Shown here piece by piece: positions 1 to 22,982 of a stretch of 64,000 nt of DNA. Position 1 is the first letter of the stretch; each line of letters opens with the position of its first letter. The stretch comes from Mycobacterium simiae (GTDB taxonomy: Bacteria; Actinomycetota; Actinomycetes; Mycobacteriales; Mycobacteriaceae): the NCBI RefSeq assembly GCF_010727605.1, contig NZ_AP022568.1, positions 2,914,001 to 2,978,000 on the forward strand, read 5' to 3'. A program made the position numbers and the translations under genes. The notes below the pieces were generated by a model, which was not told the origin of the DNA, made no database searches, and saw only the letters and a program-made list of their open reading frames with translations.

Positions 1-2470
1 GGCAGCGCGCGGGGTGTCGACGCGGCGAGGTGGGCCAGGTTGCGATGTGTGACGGCGACGCCCTTGGGCGTACCGGTGGTGCCCGAGGTGTAGACGAGGT
101 AAGCGATGTCGTCGGGTGACGGCGTCGGCAGCGCGGCTTCCAGCGCGACGTCGGGTGTGGGGTCGTCGACGTCGAGGATGGTGAGGTCGTGCCCGGCCAG
201 CCGGGCGCGCAGGTCGGCGGTGGTGATCGCGGCGGTGGGTGCGGCGTCATCGAGCAGGAAGGTGATCCTGGCGTCCGGAAGCGCGGCGTCGACGGCCAGG
301 TAGGCGGCCCCGGACTTGAGCACGGCCAGCATCGCGACGATTGCGTTGGCCGAGCGTTCCAGCAGCAGCGCAACACAATGGCCCGGGCGCACGCCGCGCG
401 CAGTCAGCGCGTGCGCCAACACGTTGGATGCGTCGTCGAGCGCGCCGTAGGTGAGGGTGCGGCCGTCGAAGGTGATCGCCGCGGTCTCGGGCGCCCGGGC
501 CACGTGTTCGGCGAACAACTGCGGAACGGACGCCTCGGCGGGTATCAGTTCCAGTGTCCGCCGATTACTCAGGGCGTCGAGTCGGGCGCGCTCGTCGGTA
601 TCGACCACGGTGATCGCGGAGATATGCCGGGTAGGGTCGGCGGTGATGGCGTCGAGCACGTGCTCGAATCGCCGCAGCAGGGTTCGGATACTGTCGGCTT
701 CGAACACGTCGGTGCGGTATTCCACGGTGCCGGAGATCCCGGCGGGTTCGCCGGTCTGCGCCCAGCGTTCCGTCAGCGAGAACGCCAGATCCATTCGAGC
801 CGTGTGTGATTCGAGTGGTAGCGGGGTTACGCGGACATCGCCCAACGCCAACGCGGAGGCGGGGTCGTCACCGTAGCGGCTCTGCCAACCCAGCATGACC
901 TGGACCAGGGGATGATGACTCAGGCTTCGGGTGGGGTTGAGGCGTTCGACGAGGACCTCGAAGGGCACGTCTTGGTTTTCGAAGGCGGCCAGACTTTGTC
1001 GGCGAACCTGCGTCAGCAGCTCGGTGACGGTGGGGTCGCCGGCGACGTCGACCCGCAATACCAGGGTATTGACAAAGAAGCCGATGAGCTGGTCGAGGGC
1101 CGGATCGCGGCGCCCGGCGATCGGGAAGCCCACGGCCACATCGGAAGTGGCGCTCACCGCGGATAGCAGCACCGCCAGCGCGGCCTGCACCACCATAAAG
1201 CTGGTGGCATCGTGGCTACGGGCCAGCGCGCGCACCCGCTGCTGCAGTTCGGCCGGCCACTGGACCGGCACACTGGCCCCATGCTGATCGGCCAGCGGCG
1301 GATACGGCCGATCCGTCGGCAGCGTCAGGCGCTCCGGCATGCCGGCCAAGGTGTCCTGCCAGTAGGACAGTTGCGCCGCGATCGGGCTGTCCGGGTCGTC
1401 GAGTCGGCCGAACTGGGCGTGTTGCCACAGCGTGTAATCGGCATACTGCACCGGCAGTCGCGCCCAGCGGGGGCCCTCGCCCACCACGCGGGCGGCGTAC
1501 GCCTCCCCCAGATCGCGGACCAACGGCCCGACCGATAGGCCGTCGGCGGCGATATGGTGTACCACGCCCACCAGCACGTGCTCGTCGTCGGTGAGGCGAA
1601 ACAGCGTGGCCCGTAACGGGATTTCGGCAGCGAGTTCGAAGGCGTACCGTGCCGCGACGTCGATCGCAGCCTCCAGCATCGTCGTCGACCAGTCGCTGGA
1701 ATCTATTACCTGCCAGTCAAACTCAACGTTTTCCGCGGCCAGCACCAGCTGCTGCGGGATGCCCTGGGGGGCGACGATCAGCGTACGCAGGCTTTCGTGT
1801 CGGGCGATCACGTCGCGCAGCGCCGCGGCGAGTGCGTCGGCGTGGAGGCGGCCGGAGAGCCGCAATGCGACCGCCATGTTGTAGATGGGGGAGGGGCCCT
1901 GTAACTGGTCGAGGAACCATAACCGGGTCTGGGCGAACGACAGCGGCACCACCGCCGGCCGTTCGGTGGCCGACAGCGGTTCCAGCCAGCCGCGACCGGT
2001 GCCGATACGTGGTGCCAGTTGAGCGATCGTCGGCGCGTCGAACAGGGTGTGCACCTGCAGGCCTGCGTCCAGCCCGGCGTTGATTGCGCCGATGAGGCGC
2101 ATGGCCGACAGGGAGTCGCCGCCGAGGTCGAAGAAGGAGTCGTCGGTGTTGATGTGGTCGTGGCCGAGGATTTGGGCGTAGATGCCGGTGAGGATTTCTT
2201 CGATGGCGGTGGTGGGGGGTCGGTGGTGGTGGGGGTGGTGTTGGGGTGTGGGTAGGGCGTGGGTGTCGAGTTTGCCGTTGACGGTCAGGGGCAGGGTGTC
2301 GAGGGTGATGATGGTGGTGGGGATCATCCAGGGGGGTAGGTGTTGGGTCAGGGTGGTGCGCAGGGTGGTGGGGTCGGCGGTGCCGGTGATGTAGGCGATG
2401 AGGCGGGGGTGGCCGGGGGTGTCTTCGCGGGTGATGATGGCGGCTTGGTCGACGCCGTCGAGTTGGGTGA
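1..2470 (-). CDS. NRPS continuation: end of A5, PCP5, C6 and start of A6 (runs off the left edge)
   Basis: This is the fifth in-frame stretch and returns to the frame that restores one continuous protein. It holds the end of A5 (TVNGKLD), PCP5 ([17 protein letters not shown] codon at 2102), a condensation domain of the LCL look ([21 protein letters not shown], core HHIAADG near 1550) and the first part of a sixth adenylation domain up to [20 protein letters not shown] at the window edge. The pocket of A6 is not visible. No thioesterase or reductase appears, so the end of the assembly line and the release step lie outside the window. I read parts of this frame by hand and met no stop. Confidence 0.85.
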
Positions 2471-3871
2471 GGGGTGGTGTGGATTTCGGCGGGTTCGATG
2501 CGGTAGCCGCGGATTTTGAGTTGTTCGTCGGCGCGGCCGAGGTAGTCCAGTTGTCCGTCGGGGCGCCAGCGCACCAGGTCGCCGGTGCGGTACATGCGGG
2601 TTCCGGGTGGGCCGTAGGGGCAGGGTAGGAATCGGGTGGCGGTCAGTGCGGGTTGGTGGTGGTAGCCGCAGGCCACGCCGTGGCCGGCTATGTAGAGTTC
2701 GCCGGTGACGCCGGGGGGTGTGGGGCGTAGCCAGGGGTCTAAGACGAATACCGCGGCGGTGGGTACGGGTGCGCCGATGGGGGCGGGGCCGGTGGCCGGG
2801 TGCAGGGGGGTGCTCATGGTGGCGTAGATGGTGGTTTCGGTGGGGCCGTAGGCGTTGATGACGACTCGCTGGTGTGCCCATTGGTCGACGACGTCGGCGG
2901 GGCAGGTTTCCCCGCCGAGTAGCAGCGCCACCGATTCCAGCCCGTGGGGGTCCAATAGGGCTGCGGCCGAGGGTGTTTGGGTCAACACGGTGACACCTTC
3001 GGCGATCAGCAGGTCGTGGAAGTCGGTCGGGGAGGTTGTCACCTCTTCGCCGACGATGACCAGGCGTCCCCCGCCGAGCAGGGCGGCCCAGATCTCCCAC
3101 ACCGAGAAGTCGAACCCGTAGGAGTGGCATTGGGTCCACACTTGCACCGCGGGCAGCTCCGCCGGTGTCGAGGCCGCCACGTGCGCGAGGTTACGGTGAG
3201 TGACCGCAACACCTTTGGGCACACCGGTGGTGCCCGAGGTGTAAATCAGATACGCAAGATCATCGGCCGACACCCGCCCCGCCCCCACGGTATCCACCGG
3301 CGGGCCGGCCGCCATCGCCTCGGCGATATCCACCACCGCCACCGCATGCCCGGCCAGCCGCCCGGCCAACGCCGCGGTGCTGACCGCCACCACCGGGGCC
3401 GCATCGGCAAGCATGAACCCGATCCGCGCATCCGGATAGGCCGGATCGATCGCGACATACCCGCCCCGGTCTTGAGCACCGCCAACATCGCCACGACCGC
3501 CTCAACCGACCGTGAAAACAACAACGCCACAACATGACCCGCACCCACACCACGACCGGCCAACACCGCCGCCACCCGCCCGGCAGCCTCATCAAGCTCC
3601 CGATACGTCAACGACCCACCCACACCACAAACCGCCACCGCATCGCCCACCCGCGACACCTGCACCCCAAACAACTCCGGCACCGACACCCCCACCGACA
3701 CCGGCTCACCCAACAACCCCCAACGACCCACCCCCGCCAACCACACCCCCTCCCCACCATCAACCAACCCCACCGACGACAACCGACGACCCCCATCAAC
3801 CACCATCGCCGCCAACACCCGCTCCAACCGACCCACCAACCCACCCACCAAACCCACCCCAAACACATCGG
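2113..3871 (-). repeat. NRPS A-PCP cassette, copy 1 (module 5)
   Basis: This 1,759-bp block is nearly identical to 6562-8317. It runs from the last part of the preceding C domain ([11 protein letters not shown]) to the carrier LGGDS motif. I see one substitution (G in this copy, A in the other, near 3371/7817) and four length differences in short runs. Outside the block the two modules diverge at once: a C6-type against an E-type context on one side, and C5 against C4 on the other. Confidence 0.93.
2475..3459 (-). CDS. NRPS continuation: core of adenylation domain A5
   Basis: This is the fourth in-frame stretch. It carries most of A5, from the [12 protein letters not shown] motif through [25 protein letters not shown], the TETTIYAT loop and YRTGDLVRW to EPAEIHTT. 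The protein matches A4 almost residue for residue and gives the same predicted code (DFWTLGAIY), so residues 4 and 5 of the product should be the same amino acid before epimerization. One visible difference is VSTAALAG here against VSTVALAG in A4. An extra G at 2471-2474 breaks the frame, where the sister copy has three Gs at 6919-6921. Confidence 0.84.
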
Positions 3872-6679
3872 CGTCGTATTCGACGCGCAGGCGCAGTTCG
3901 TCGCCGGGCATGGCTTGCAGGGTGAGCGGATAGTGGTTGTATTCGCGCGCGGTCAACGCGGTGATGGCCAACCCGTCGGCGAGTGTCATGGACGTGTCGA
4001 TCGGGTAGTTCTCGTACACGAACAGCGTGTCGAACAACTGGTCGTGGCCCACGGCGCGGTGAATCTCGTTGAGTGCCAAATGCTGATGCTCAAGAGTGAG
4101 GTTGTTGCCGTGGTGCAGTTGGTCGAGCAGGTCGGCGACCGTGGTGGTGGCCGTGCCGATCGCGCGCACCGGCACCGTGTTGATCAGCAGGCCCACCATC
4201 GAATCGGATCCGGCCAACTCGGCCGGGCGGCCCGACACCGCGGTGCCGAAGACGACGTCCTGCTGACCGGTCAGCGACATCAGCAGTTGCGCCCAGCCGG
4301 CCTGCAGCACCGTGTTCACCGTCGTGTGGTGACGGCGGGCCAGGTCGACCAACTCGGCAGTGGCCTGTGCCGACAGTGCGCCGGTCGCAACGCCGCGCCG
4401 GCCGGGCCGCACCCGCCCCGGTGGGCCAACCAGGGTGGGTGTGTCGAAGCCGGCCAACACTTCCCGCCAGGCCCAGACAGCGGCGTCGACATCTCGTTCG
4501 GCCAGCCAGGTGACGAACCTGCGGTACGGTGCTGCGGGCGGGAGGCGCTGGCCGTAGTAGCTGGTGAAGATCTCCTGCGCCAGGATCGGCAGCGACCAGC
4601 CGTCCAGCACGATGTGGTGATTCGTCAGGACGCACCGGTGTTCGTTCTGCGCGGTGCGGATCAAGGCGACCCGAAATGCCGGCGGTTCGTCCAGAGCGCA
4701 GACCGCCGCCCGCTCAGTGGCGCAAATCCGTTGGATTTCCGCCTCATCGGCGACCTCGCAATAAGCCCACGGGGCGGCGGGTTCGGCGGGAATGACCTGG
4801 ACCGGTTCGTCGAACAGCCGACAGAACCGGGCGACCAGGTTGGGGTGCCGGACGACGACGGTGCCGACGGCCGTGCGCAGTCGATCGGAGTCCAGCGGTC
4901 CGGTAATGGTCAGGTCCAGCTGCATTGCATACACGTCGTCGGCGTTGCCGTCGGCCGCGCTGGCGTGGAACAGCAGTCCCTGCTGCAGTGGTGTGAGCGG
5001 CAAGATGTCGACGATCGCGTGTTGCCCGCACAGCGCGTCAATCTGTGGCTGGCTCAGCCGAGCGGGCGCGATATCCGAGGGGGTCAGCCCGCCACCACCG
5101 CGGCGTACGTGTGCACAGATGCCGGCCAGCGCCTCGAACCACAACCGGCTCAGGCGGCCGATCTGTTCGCCGGTCAGCGCCGAGACCGCCCAGGTCCAGG
5201 TGGCCTGCAGGCGCGGCCCGGTGTCGGTGTCGAGGGTGGCGGCGCTCAGTTCGACGGTGTGCCCCAACGGCATTGAGATTCTGGCAGCCGCGGCCGCGAC
5301 TGCTATGCCGTCGGGGCTGACCCGCCATAGCTCGTCTGACAGCGGTGCCGCGCCGCCGAGTCGCCCGAGGTAGTTGAACCCGATCACCGGGTCGTCACCC
5401 GCCAGGCCCGCCGGGCCGCCGTCGGGGCGCAGATAGCGCAGCAGCCCGTAGGTCAGGCCGTCGGGCAAGGCGCGCAGTTGTTCCTTGGCTGCTTTGACCG
5501 CTGCACCCAGTGCGGGTTCACCGGTGCGTACGTGCTCCCACGCCAACGAAGCTGTTTGTAAGGCAACCGGATATTTGGTGGTGAACCACCCCACTGTGCG
5601 CGACAAGTCGACCTGGGGGGCGAGTTCTTCGTCGCGGCCGTGGCCCTCTACGTCGATGCCGATGGTTGCCGCCGTGCCGAGGAACTCCGTCCAGGCCAAC
5701 CCGAAGGCGATCAACAGGATGTCTTGCACGCCAGCGTGAAACGCGGCCGGGATCTCACCGAGTAGCGCGCGGGTGAGGTCGGACTCGAGTTCCGCCGACA
5801 GTTGTCCCGCGCTGGCATAGGTGTCGTCGGGCGTGGGGGCGGGTAGCACCGGCGCAACCGCGCCGATCGACCGCCATGCTTGCTCGTGCTGCAGCATCGC
5901 TGCCGTGCCGGCGCGTTCGTGCAGCAGCGCGGACCAGGTGGCGAACGAGGTCCCCGTCTCGGGTAGCGCGATCGGCTGAGCGTTGCGATGCTGGGCCCAG
6001 GCAATATTGAGGTCTTCCAATAAGATTCGCCACGATACGGCGTCGACGGCCAGGTGATGAACGATGAGCACCAACCGGCGGGTCGAGGTGATCCACAGGG
6101 CGCTGAGCATGATCCCGGCGGCGGGGTTCAACCGCGCACGCGCCTGCGCCAGCGCTTGATCCGAATACCTGTCCACGACGCGCACACAGCTCTGCGTGTC
6201 GACGGCTCCGGCCTGCGGGACGCGCAGCGACCACCCGTCCGCTACGCGCAGTCGCAACATCGCATGGTGATCCAGCAAGGCCTGCAACAGGATTGCAACG
6301 TCGGCGTCGGTTGCTTCGGCGGGTGCCTGCACCACGACCGTCTGGTTGAACTCGTCGACGGAAGTGTTGATCCCGCGCAGCCAGCACATGATCGGCGTGG
6401 TCGGCACCACACCGACGCCGTCGTCGTGCGGGTCGGCTGCGCCGATCGTCACCGTGGCCACTCTGGCCAGCCGCTCGACGGTCTGCTCGACGAAGATGTC
6501 GCGGGGCCGGATCAACACCCCTGCGGCGCGGGCACGGGCGACCACTTGCATCGACAAGATCGAGTCGCCGCCGAGGTCGAAGAAGGAGTCGTCGGTGTTG
6601 ATGTGGTCGTGGCCGAGGATTTGGGCGTAGATGCCGGTGAGGATTTCTTCGATGGCGGTGGTGGGGGGTCGGTGGTGGT
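3463..6679 (-). CDS. NRPS continuation: PCP4, epimerase E4, C5 and start of A5
   Basis: This is the third in-frame stretch of the synthetase. It holds the carrier domain of module 4 ([15 protein letters not shown]), an epimerization domain (TPIMCWL start, [10 protein letters not shown] core, [20 protein letters not shown]), a condensation domain of the type that accepts a D-residue ([24 protein letters not shown]), and the first ~80 residues of A5 ([13 protein letters not shown]). The E core motif has Ala where HHxxxDG has Gly; the E domain of module 2 keeps the Gly. The stretch ends at 3460-3462, where a C run is one base shorter than in the sister copy at 7907-7910. Confidence 0.87.
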
Positions 6680-8039
6680 GGGGTGGTGTTGGGGTGTGGG
6701 TAGGGCGTGGGTGTCGAGTTTGCCGTTGACGGTCAGGGGCAGGGTGTCGAGGGTGATGATGGTGGTGGGGATCATCCAGGGGGGTAGGTGTTGGGTCAGG
6801 GTGGTGCGCAGGGTGGTGGGGTCGGCGGTGCCGGTGATGTAGGCGATGAGGCGGGGGTGGCCGGGGGTGTCTTCGCGGGTGATGATGGCGGCTTGGTCGA
6901 CGCCGTCGAGTTGGGTGAGGGTGGTGTGGATTTCGGCGGGTTCGATGCGGTAGCCGCGGATTTTGAGTTGTTCGTCGGCGCGGCCGAGGTAGTCCAGTTG
7001 TCCGTCGGGGCGCCAGCGCACCAGGTCGCCGGTGCGGTACATGCGGGTTCCGGGTGGGCCGTAGGGGCAGGGTAGGAATCGGGTGGCGGTCAGTGCGGGT
7101 TGGTGGTGGTAGCCGCAGGCCACGCCGTGGCCGGCTATGTAGAGTTCGCCGGTGACGCCGGGGGGTGTGGGGCGTAGCCAGGGGTCTAAGACGAATACCG
7201 CGGCGGTGGGTACGGGTGCGCCGATGGGGGCGGGGCCGGTGGCCGGGTGCAGGGGGGTGCTCATGGTGGCGTAGATGGTGGTTTCGGTGGGGCCGTAGGC
7301 GTTGATGACGACTCGCTGGTGTGCCCATTGGTCGACGACGTCGGCGGGGCAGGTTTCCCCGCCGAGTAGCAGCGCCACCGATTCCAGCCCGTGGGGGTCC
7401 AATAGGGCTGCGGCCGAGGGTGTTTGGGTCAACACGGTGACACCTTCGGCGATCAGCAGGTCGTGGAAGTCGGTCGGGGAGGTTGTCACCTCTTCGCCGA
7501 CGATGACCAGGCGTCCCCCGCCGAGCAGGGCGGCCCAGATCTCCCACACCGAGAAGTCGAACCCGTAGGAGTGGCATTGGGTCCACACTTGCACCGCGGG
7601 CAGCTCCGCCGGTGTCGAGGCCGCCACGTGCGCGAGGTTACGGTGAGTGACCGCAACACCTTTGGGCACACCGGTGGTGCCCGAGGTGTAAATCAGATAC
7701 GCAAGATCATCGGCCGACACCCGCCCCGCCCCCACGGTATCCACCGGCGGGCCGGCCGCCATCGCCTCGGCGATATCCACCACCGCCACCGCATGCCCGG
7801 CCAGCCGCCCGGCCAACGCCACGGTGCTGACCGCCACCACCGGGGCCGCATCGGCAAGCATGAACCCGATCCGCGCATCCGGATAGGCCGGATCGATCGC
7901 GACATACCCCGCCCCGGTCTTGAGCACCGCCAACATCGCCACGACCGCCTCAACCGACCGTGAAAACAACAACGCCACAACATGACCCGCACCCACACCA
8001 CGACCGGCCAACACCGCCGCCACCCGCCCGGCAGCCTCA

Positions 8040-20264
<12,225 letters not shown>

Positions 20265-20672
20265 CCGATCGCCCTTACCCAAAAGGCCTACGCAATATAC
20301 GCAATAACGGCCCTATGCTGGCTCGAGTTGCGCATTTTCCGCGGCCGCACGCCGAGTGGCCGCCCTTTCGGACGGTGTTGGTTGTCGTCGACGTCTTGTT
20401 ACTCACCGATGCTCCCCACACGTCTAATCGACATGAGTGGAACAAACCCTAGTGGACACAACCCAGCACCGACAGGGGTTTTGGCAAAGTTCCTGGAGTT
20501 AGCTGGCTGTTAGAGAGGAATTCGGCGGGCGTCCGCGCGCGCAAAGCGAAAATGCCCGTGCAGCAACGGATTTGCGGTGTACCGGAGACCCGCGCGAATC
20601 AGCGACCACGGTACCGTGTAACGAACCCGGCCGCTACTCGACAGCGATCGCGGGCCGGCTCTACCAATGAGC
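20265..20672 (-). promoter_or_regulatory. Upstream region of the NRPS with a tandem 9-bp repeat
   Basis: These 408 bases between the amidase stop and the synthetase start hold no convincing gene. The notable element is TACGCAATA repeated twice without a gap at 20289-20306 (TATTGCGTA twice in the reading direction of the synthetase), 25-42 bases before the start codon. It could be an operator or overlap a promoter core; this is inference from position only. The rest is less GC-rich than the flanking genes, as expected for a promoter. Confidence 0.45.
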
Positions 20673-21446
20673 TCAGCGGGCCTGACCCTGGGTGGCCAGG
20701 AACCCCGCGACGCCGCGGACCAGCGCGTCGGCATATTTTTGACGTCCCTCCGGTGACTCCATCAGCCCGGAGTCCACCGGATTCTTCATGTTGCCGCACT
20801 CGACCAGGATTGCGGGGTACTGCGCCAGATTGAGACCGGTCAAGTCAGATCGGCCGTACAGCCCGCTCTGGCCGATGTAGGTGGCCGGCGGTATGCCGGA
20901 AGCCTGCATCTGGTCGCGCACGATGCGGGCATACTGCACCGACGGTCCCGCCTGCACCTGGTTGAGCGGTGGGGCCGAATAGTTGACGTGGAATCCCCGG
21001 CCGGACGGCGGCCCGCCGTCGGCATGGATGCTCAAGATCGCGTTGGGGCGCAACGAGTTGGCCACGTTGGCGCGTTCATCGACACATGGCCCCAAACCGG
21101 TGTCGTTGCCCCGCGACAAGGCGGTCCGCACACCCAACGCGTTCAGTGCCGCGCGTACCCGCAGCGCGGTGTCCCAGGTGAACGTGTGTTCTTGGTAGCC
21201 GCTGTTGGTCGCGGTTCCGCTGGTCTGGCAGTCCTTGGTGCCACCGCGGCCGGTCGTTACCTGCCGGCTGATGGAGGCGTCGTTGGCTCCGTTGTGGCCG
21301 GGGTCGATGAAGACGACCATGCCCGCGATGCTCGACGGGACCCCCCACGCGGCCGGGGTCGCGGCCGGGGTGACCGCTGTCGACGCAGCAATCACTGCCC
21401 CGATGACGAACTTGGCCCCGACACGCCTGCTCACTCGTAGATGCAC
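20673..21446 (-). CDS. ami1: Secreted zinc-dependent N-acetylmuramoyl-L-alanine amidase (Rv3717/Ami1 type)
   Basis: The enzyme cuts the bond between MurNAc and L-Ala in peptidoglycan and takes part in wall remodelling at division. The 257-residue protein starts with a basic and then hydrophobic signal peptide (~residues 1-33, ending near AAWG). The Amidase_3 fold is clear: the first zinc His in FIDPGHNG, the Glu in YQEHTF, the second His in ILSIHADGG, and the catalytic Glu in [10 protein letters not shown]. Two cysteines (KDCQTSG and GPCVDE) fit the disulfide loop known in the M. tuberculosis enzyme. It lies beside ybaB-recR as in M. tuberculosis. The synthetase lies downstream on the same strand, 400 bp away, and need not be cotranscribed. 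Confidence 0.93.
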   Translation of the reverse strand: MHLRVSRRVGAKFVIGAVIAASTAVTPAATPAAWGVPSSIAGMVVFIDPGHNGANDASISRQVTTGRGGTKDCQTSGTATNSGYQEHTFTWDTALRVRAALNALGVRTALSRGNDTGLGPCVDERANVANSLRPNAILSIHADGGPPSGRGFHVNYSAPPLNQVQAGPSVQYARIVRDQMQASGIPPATYIGQSGLYGRSDLTGLNLAQYPAILVECGNMKNPVDSGLMESPEGRQKYADALVRGVAGFLATQGQAR

Positions 21447-21544
21447 GGGGCAAAGGTAACGTCGCGCAGTCTACGCTGGGTGTTTCGAATCGCCAGACAT
21501 CCACAGGCGAAACCAACTCGAGACCAAGATGCGAGGGGATTGTC

Positions 21545-21913
21545 ATGCAACCCGGTGGCGACATGTCGGCGCTGCTCGCCCAGGCGCAGCAGATGCAACA
21601 AAAGCTGATGGCGGCTCAGCAACAACTCGCGAATGCCGAAATCCACGGTCAGGCCGGCGGCGGCCTGGTTGAAGCCATCGTCAAGGGCAGCGGTGAGGTC
21701 GTCGCGGTCAAGATCGATCCCTCGGTCGTCGACCCCTCCGACGTCGAGACCTTGCAGGACCTAATCGTCGGCGCCATGGCCGATGCCTCCAAGCAAGTCA
21801 CCAAACTCGCCCAGGAGCAGTTGGGGTCGTTGACCGCGGGTCTGGGCGCGCCACCGAACCCGGCCGGCCCATCGGCTCCACCGGCGCCGCCGATGCAGAT
21901 GCCGGGGCTGTGA
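21545..21913 (+). CDS. YbaB/EbfC family nucleoid-associated protein
   Basis: This small DNA-binding protein of 122 residues is of the kind encoded before recR in most bacteria. The core is an amphipathic helix rich in Gln ([19 protein letters not shown]), then [27 protein letters not shown] and the [16 protein letters not shown] helix, as in the family. The C-terminus is a short Pro/Ala tail, common in mycobacterial versions. GAGGGGA lies about six bases before ATG 21545. recR follows after 13 bases, so the two are very likely one transcript. It corresponds to Rv3716c. Confidence 0.95.
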   Translation: MQPGGDMSALLAQAQQMQQKLMAAQQQLANAEIHGQAGGGLVEAIVKGSGEVVAVKIDPSVVDPSDVETLQDLIVGAMADASKQVTKLAQEQLGSLTAGLGAPPNPAGPSAPPAPPMQMPGL

Positions 21914-21926
21914 CCCACATACCGAC

Positions 21927-22538
21927 ATGTTTGAGGGACCCGTCCAGGATTTGATCGACGAGCTGGGCAAGCTGCCGGGCATCGGGCCAAAGAGCGCCCA
22001 GCGCATCGCTTTTCATTTGCTGTCGGTCGAACCGCCGGACATCGACCGATTGACCGCCGTACTGGCTAAAGTCCGCGACGGGGTTCGCTTCTGTGCGGTG
22101 TGCGGCAACGTGTCCGACGGTGAGCGCTGCCGGATTTGCGCCGACCCGCGCCGGGACGGCTCCCAGGTGTGTGTCGTCGAGGAACCCAAGGACGTCCAAG
22201 CCGTGGAGCGCACCCGGGAGTTCCGCGGCCGCTACCACGTCCTGGGCGGCGCGCTCGATCCGCTGTCCGGGGTGGGCCCCGATCAGCTGCGGATCCGTGA
22301 GCTGCTCAGTCGCATCGGCGAGCGGGTGGACGGCGTCGACATCACCGAGGTGATCATCGCGACCGACCCCAACACCGAGGGCGAAGCGACGGCCACCTAC
22401 CTGGTCCGGGTGCTGCGTGACATCCCCGGGCTGACCGTGACGCGGATCGCGTCCGGGCTACCGATGGGCGGCGACTTGGAGTTCGCCGACGAGCTGACGC
22501 TGGGGCGCGCGCTCACCGGTCGCCGCTCGATGGTCTGA
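21927..22538 (+). CDS. recR: Recombination mediator RecR
   Basis: RecR acts with RecO to load RecA on single-stranded DNA during gap repair. The 203-residue length is typical. The helix-hairpin-helix region ([20 protein letters not shown]), the four-cysteine zinc motif ([17 protein letters not shown], residues ~54-70), the Toprim segment ([14 protein letters not shown]) and the Walker-B-like end ([20 protein letters not shown]) are all present. It follows ybaB closely, the standard bacterial pair. Confidence 0.98.
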   Translation: MFEGPVQDLIDELGKLPGIGPKSAQRIAFHLLSVEPPDIDRLTAVLAKVRDGVRFCAVCGNVSDGERCRICADPRRDGSQVCVVEEPKDVQAVERTREFRGRYHVLGGALDPLSGVGPDQLRIRELLSRIGERVDGVDITEVIIATDPNTEGEATATYLVRVLRDIPGLTVTRIASGLPMGGDLEFADELTLGRALTGRRSMV

Positions 22539-22552
22539 CCAGCGGCGGGCCG

Positions 22553-22981
22553 TCAGGCCTTGCTCAGCTGAAATTGCCTGGCGACGACCTGGCCCGGATC
22601 TGCACCGCACTCCGGTGTCGTCGTCTCGCCTTCCCCGGCCAGCGTCACGGCATCGAAGCTGTAGTTGACGGCCGCCGGAGCCGATGCGCCGTTGGGGCAT
22701 GGCACCGGGGCCGTGCCGCGGTGCGTCCATCGTCCATTGGCGAGTTGGAATTCCCAGCTAATGACGAACGTCCCGCCATCCTGTGAGGTCGCCAGGGTGC
22801 AGTCGGATCCGCACGGGACGAAAAGCCAGGCGGTCGGTTTGTCGCTGCCCGCGTACAGGACGTTGTAGCGGCCGTTCAATACCTCCGGATTGGCGTGGGC
22901 CGGCGACGACGTGCTGACTGCAGCTGTACCGAGCAGCGCGGCACCGGCCACGAGACCGAACTTCGCCAGCCGGGCCGGCAC
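22553..22981 (-). CDS. Small secreted protein of unknown function
   Basis: This 142-residue protein has a clear signal peptide (KFGLVAGAALLGTAAVSTSS, cut near AHA-NPE). The mature part has four cysteines (VPCGSDC, VPCPNG, PECGAD), so two disulfides are likely in an exported beta-rich domain. Similar short secreted proteins occur across mycobacteria, but I do not recognise a named family. The GTG start at 22981 lies one base after the gatD stop, so translation may be coupled to the murT-gatD mRNA. M. tuberculosis has an unrelated gene (Rv3714c) at this position as far as I recall. Confidence 0.8.
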   Translation of the reverse strand: MPARLAKFGLVAGAALLGTAAVSTSSPAHANPEVLNGRYNVLYAGSDKPTAWLFVPCGSDCTLATSQDGGTFVISWEFQLANGRWTHRGTAPVPCPNGASAPAAVNYSFDAVTLAGEGETTTPECGADPGQVVARQFQLSKA

Positions 22982-22982
22982 G

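Noticed and set aside
3512..5276. Long plus-strand open frames opposite the NRPS
   Set aside because: They are shadows of the minus-strand synthetase: Arg/His/Pro-rich translations with no family motif, as seen across all GC-rich coding DNA here.
20400..20520. Possible hairpin AAACCCT ... AGGGGTTT before the NRPS
   Set aside because: The stem is about 8 bp with a loop of more than 20 bases and is not next to a stop codon, so it is not convincing as a terminator or riboswitch.
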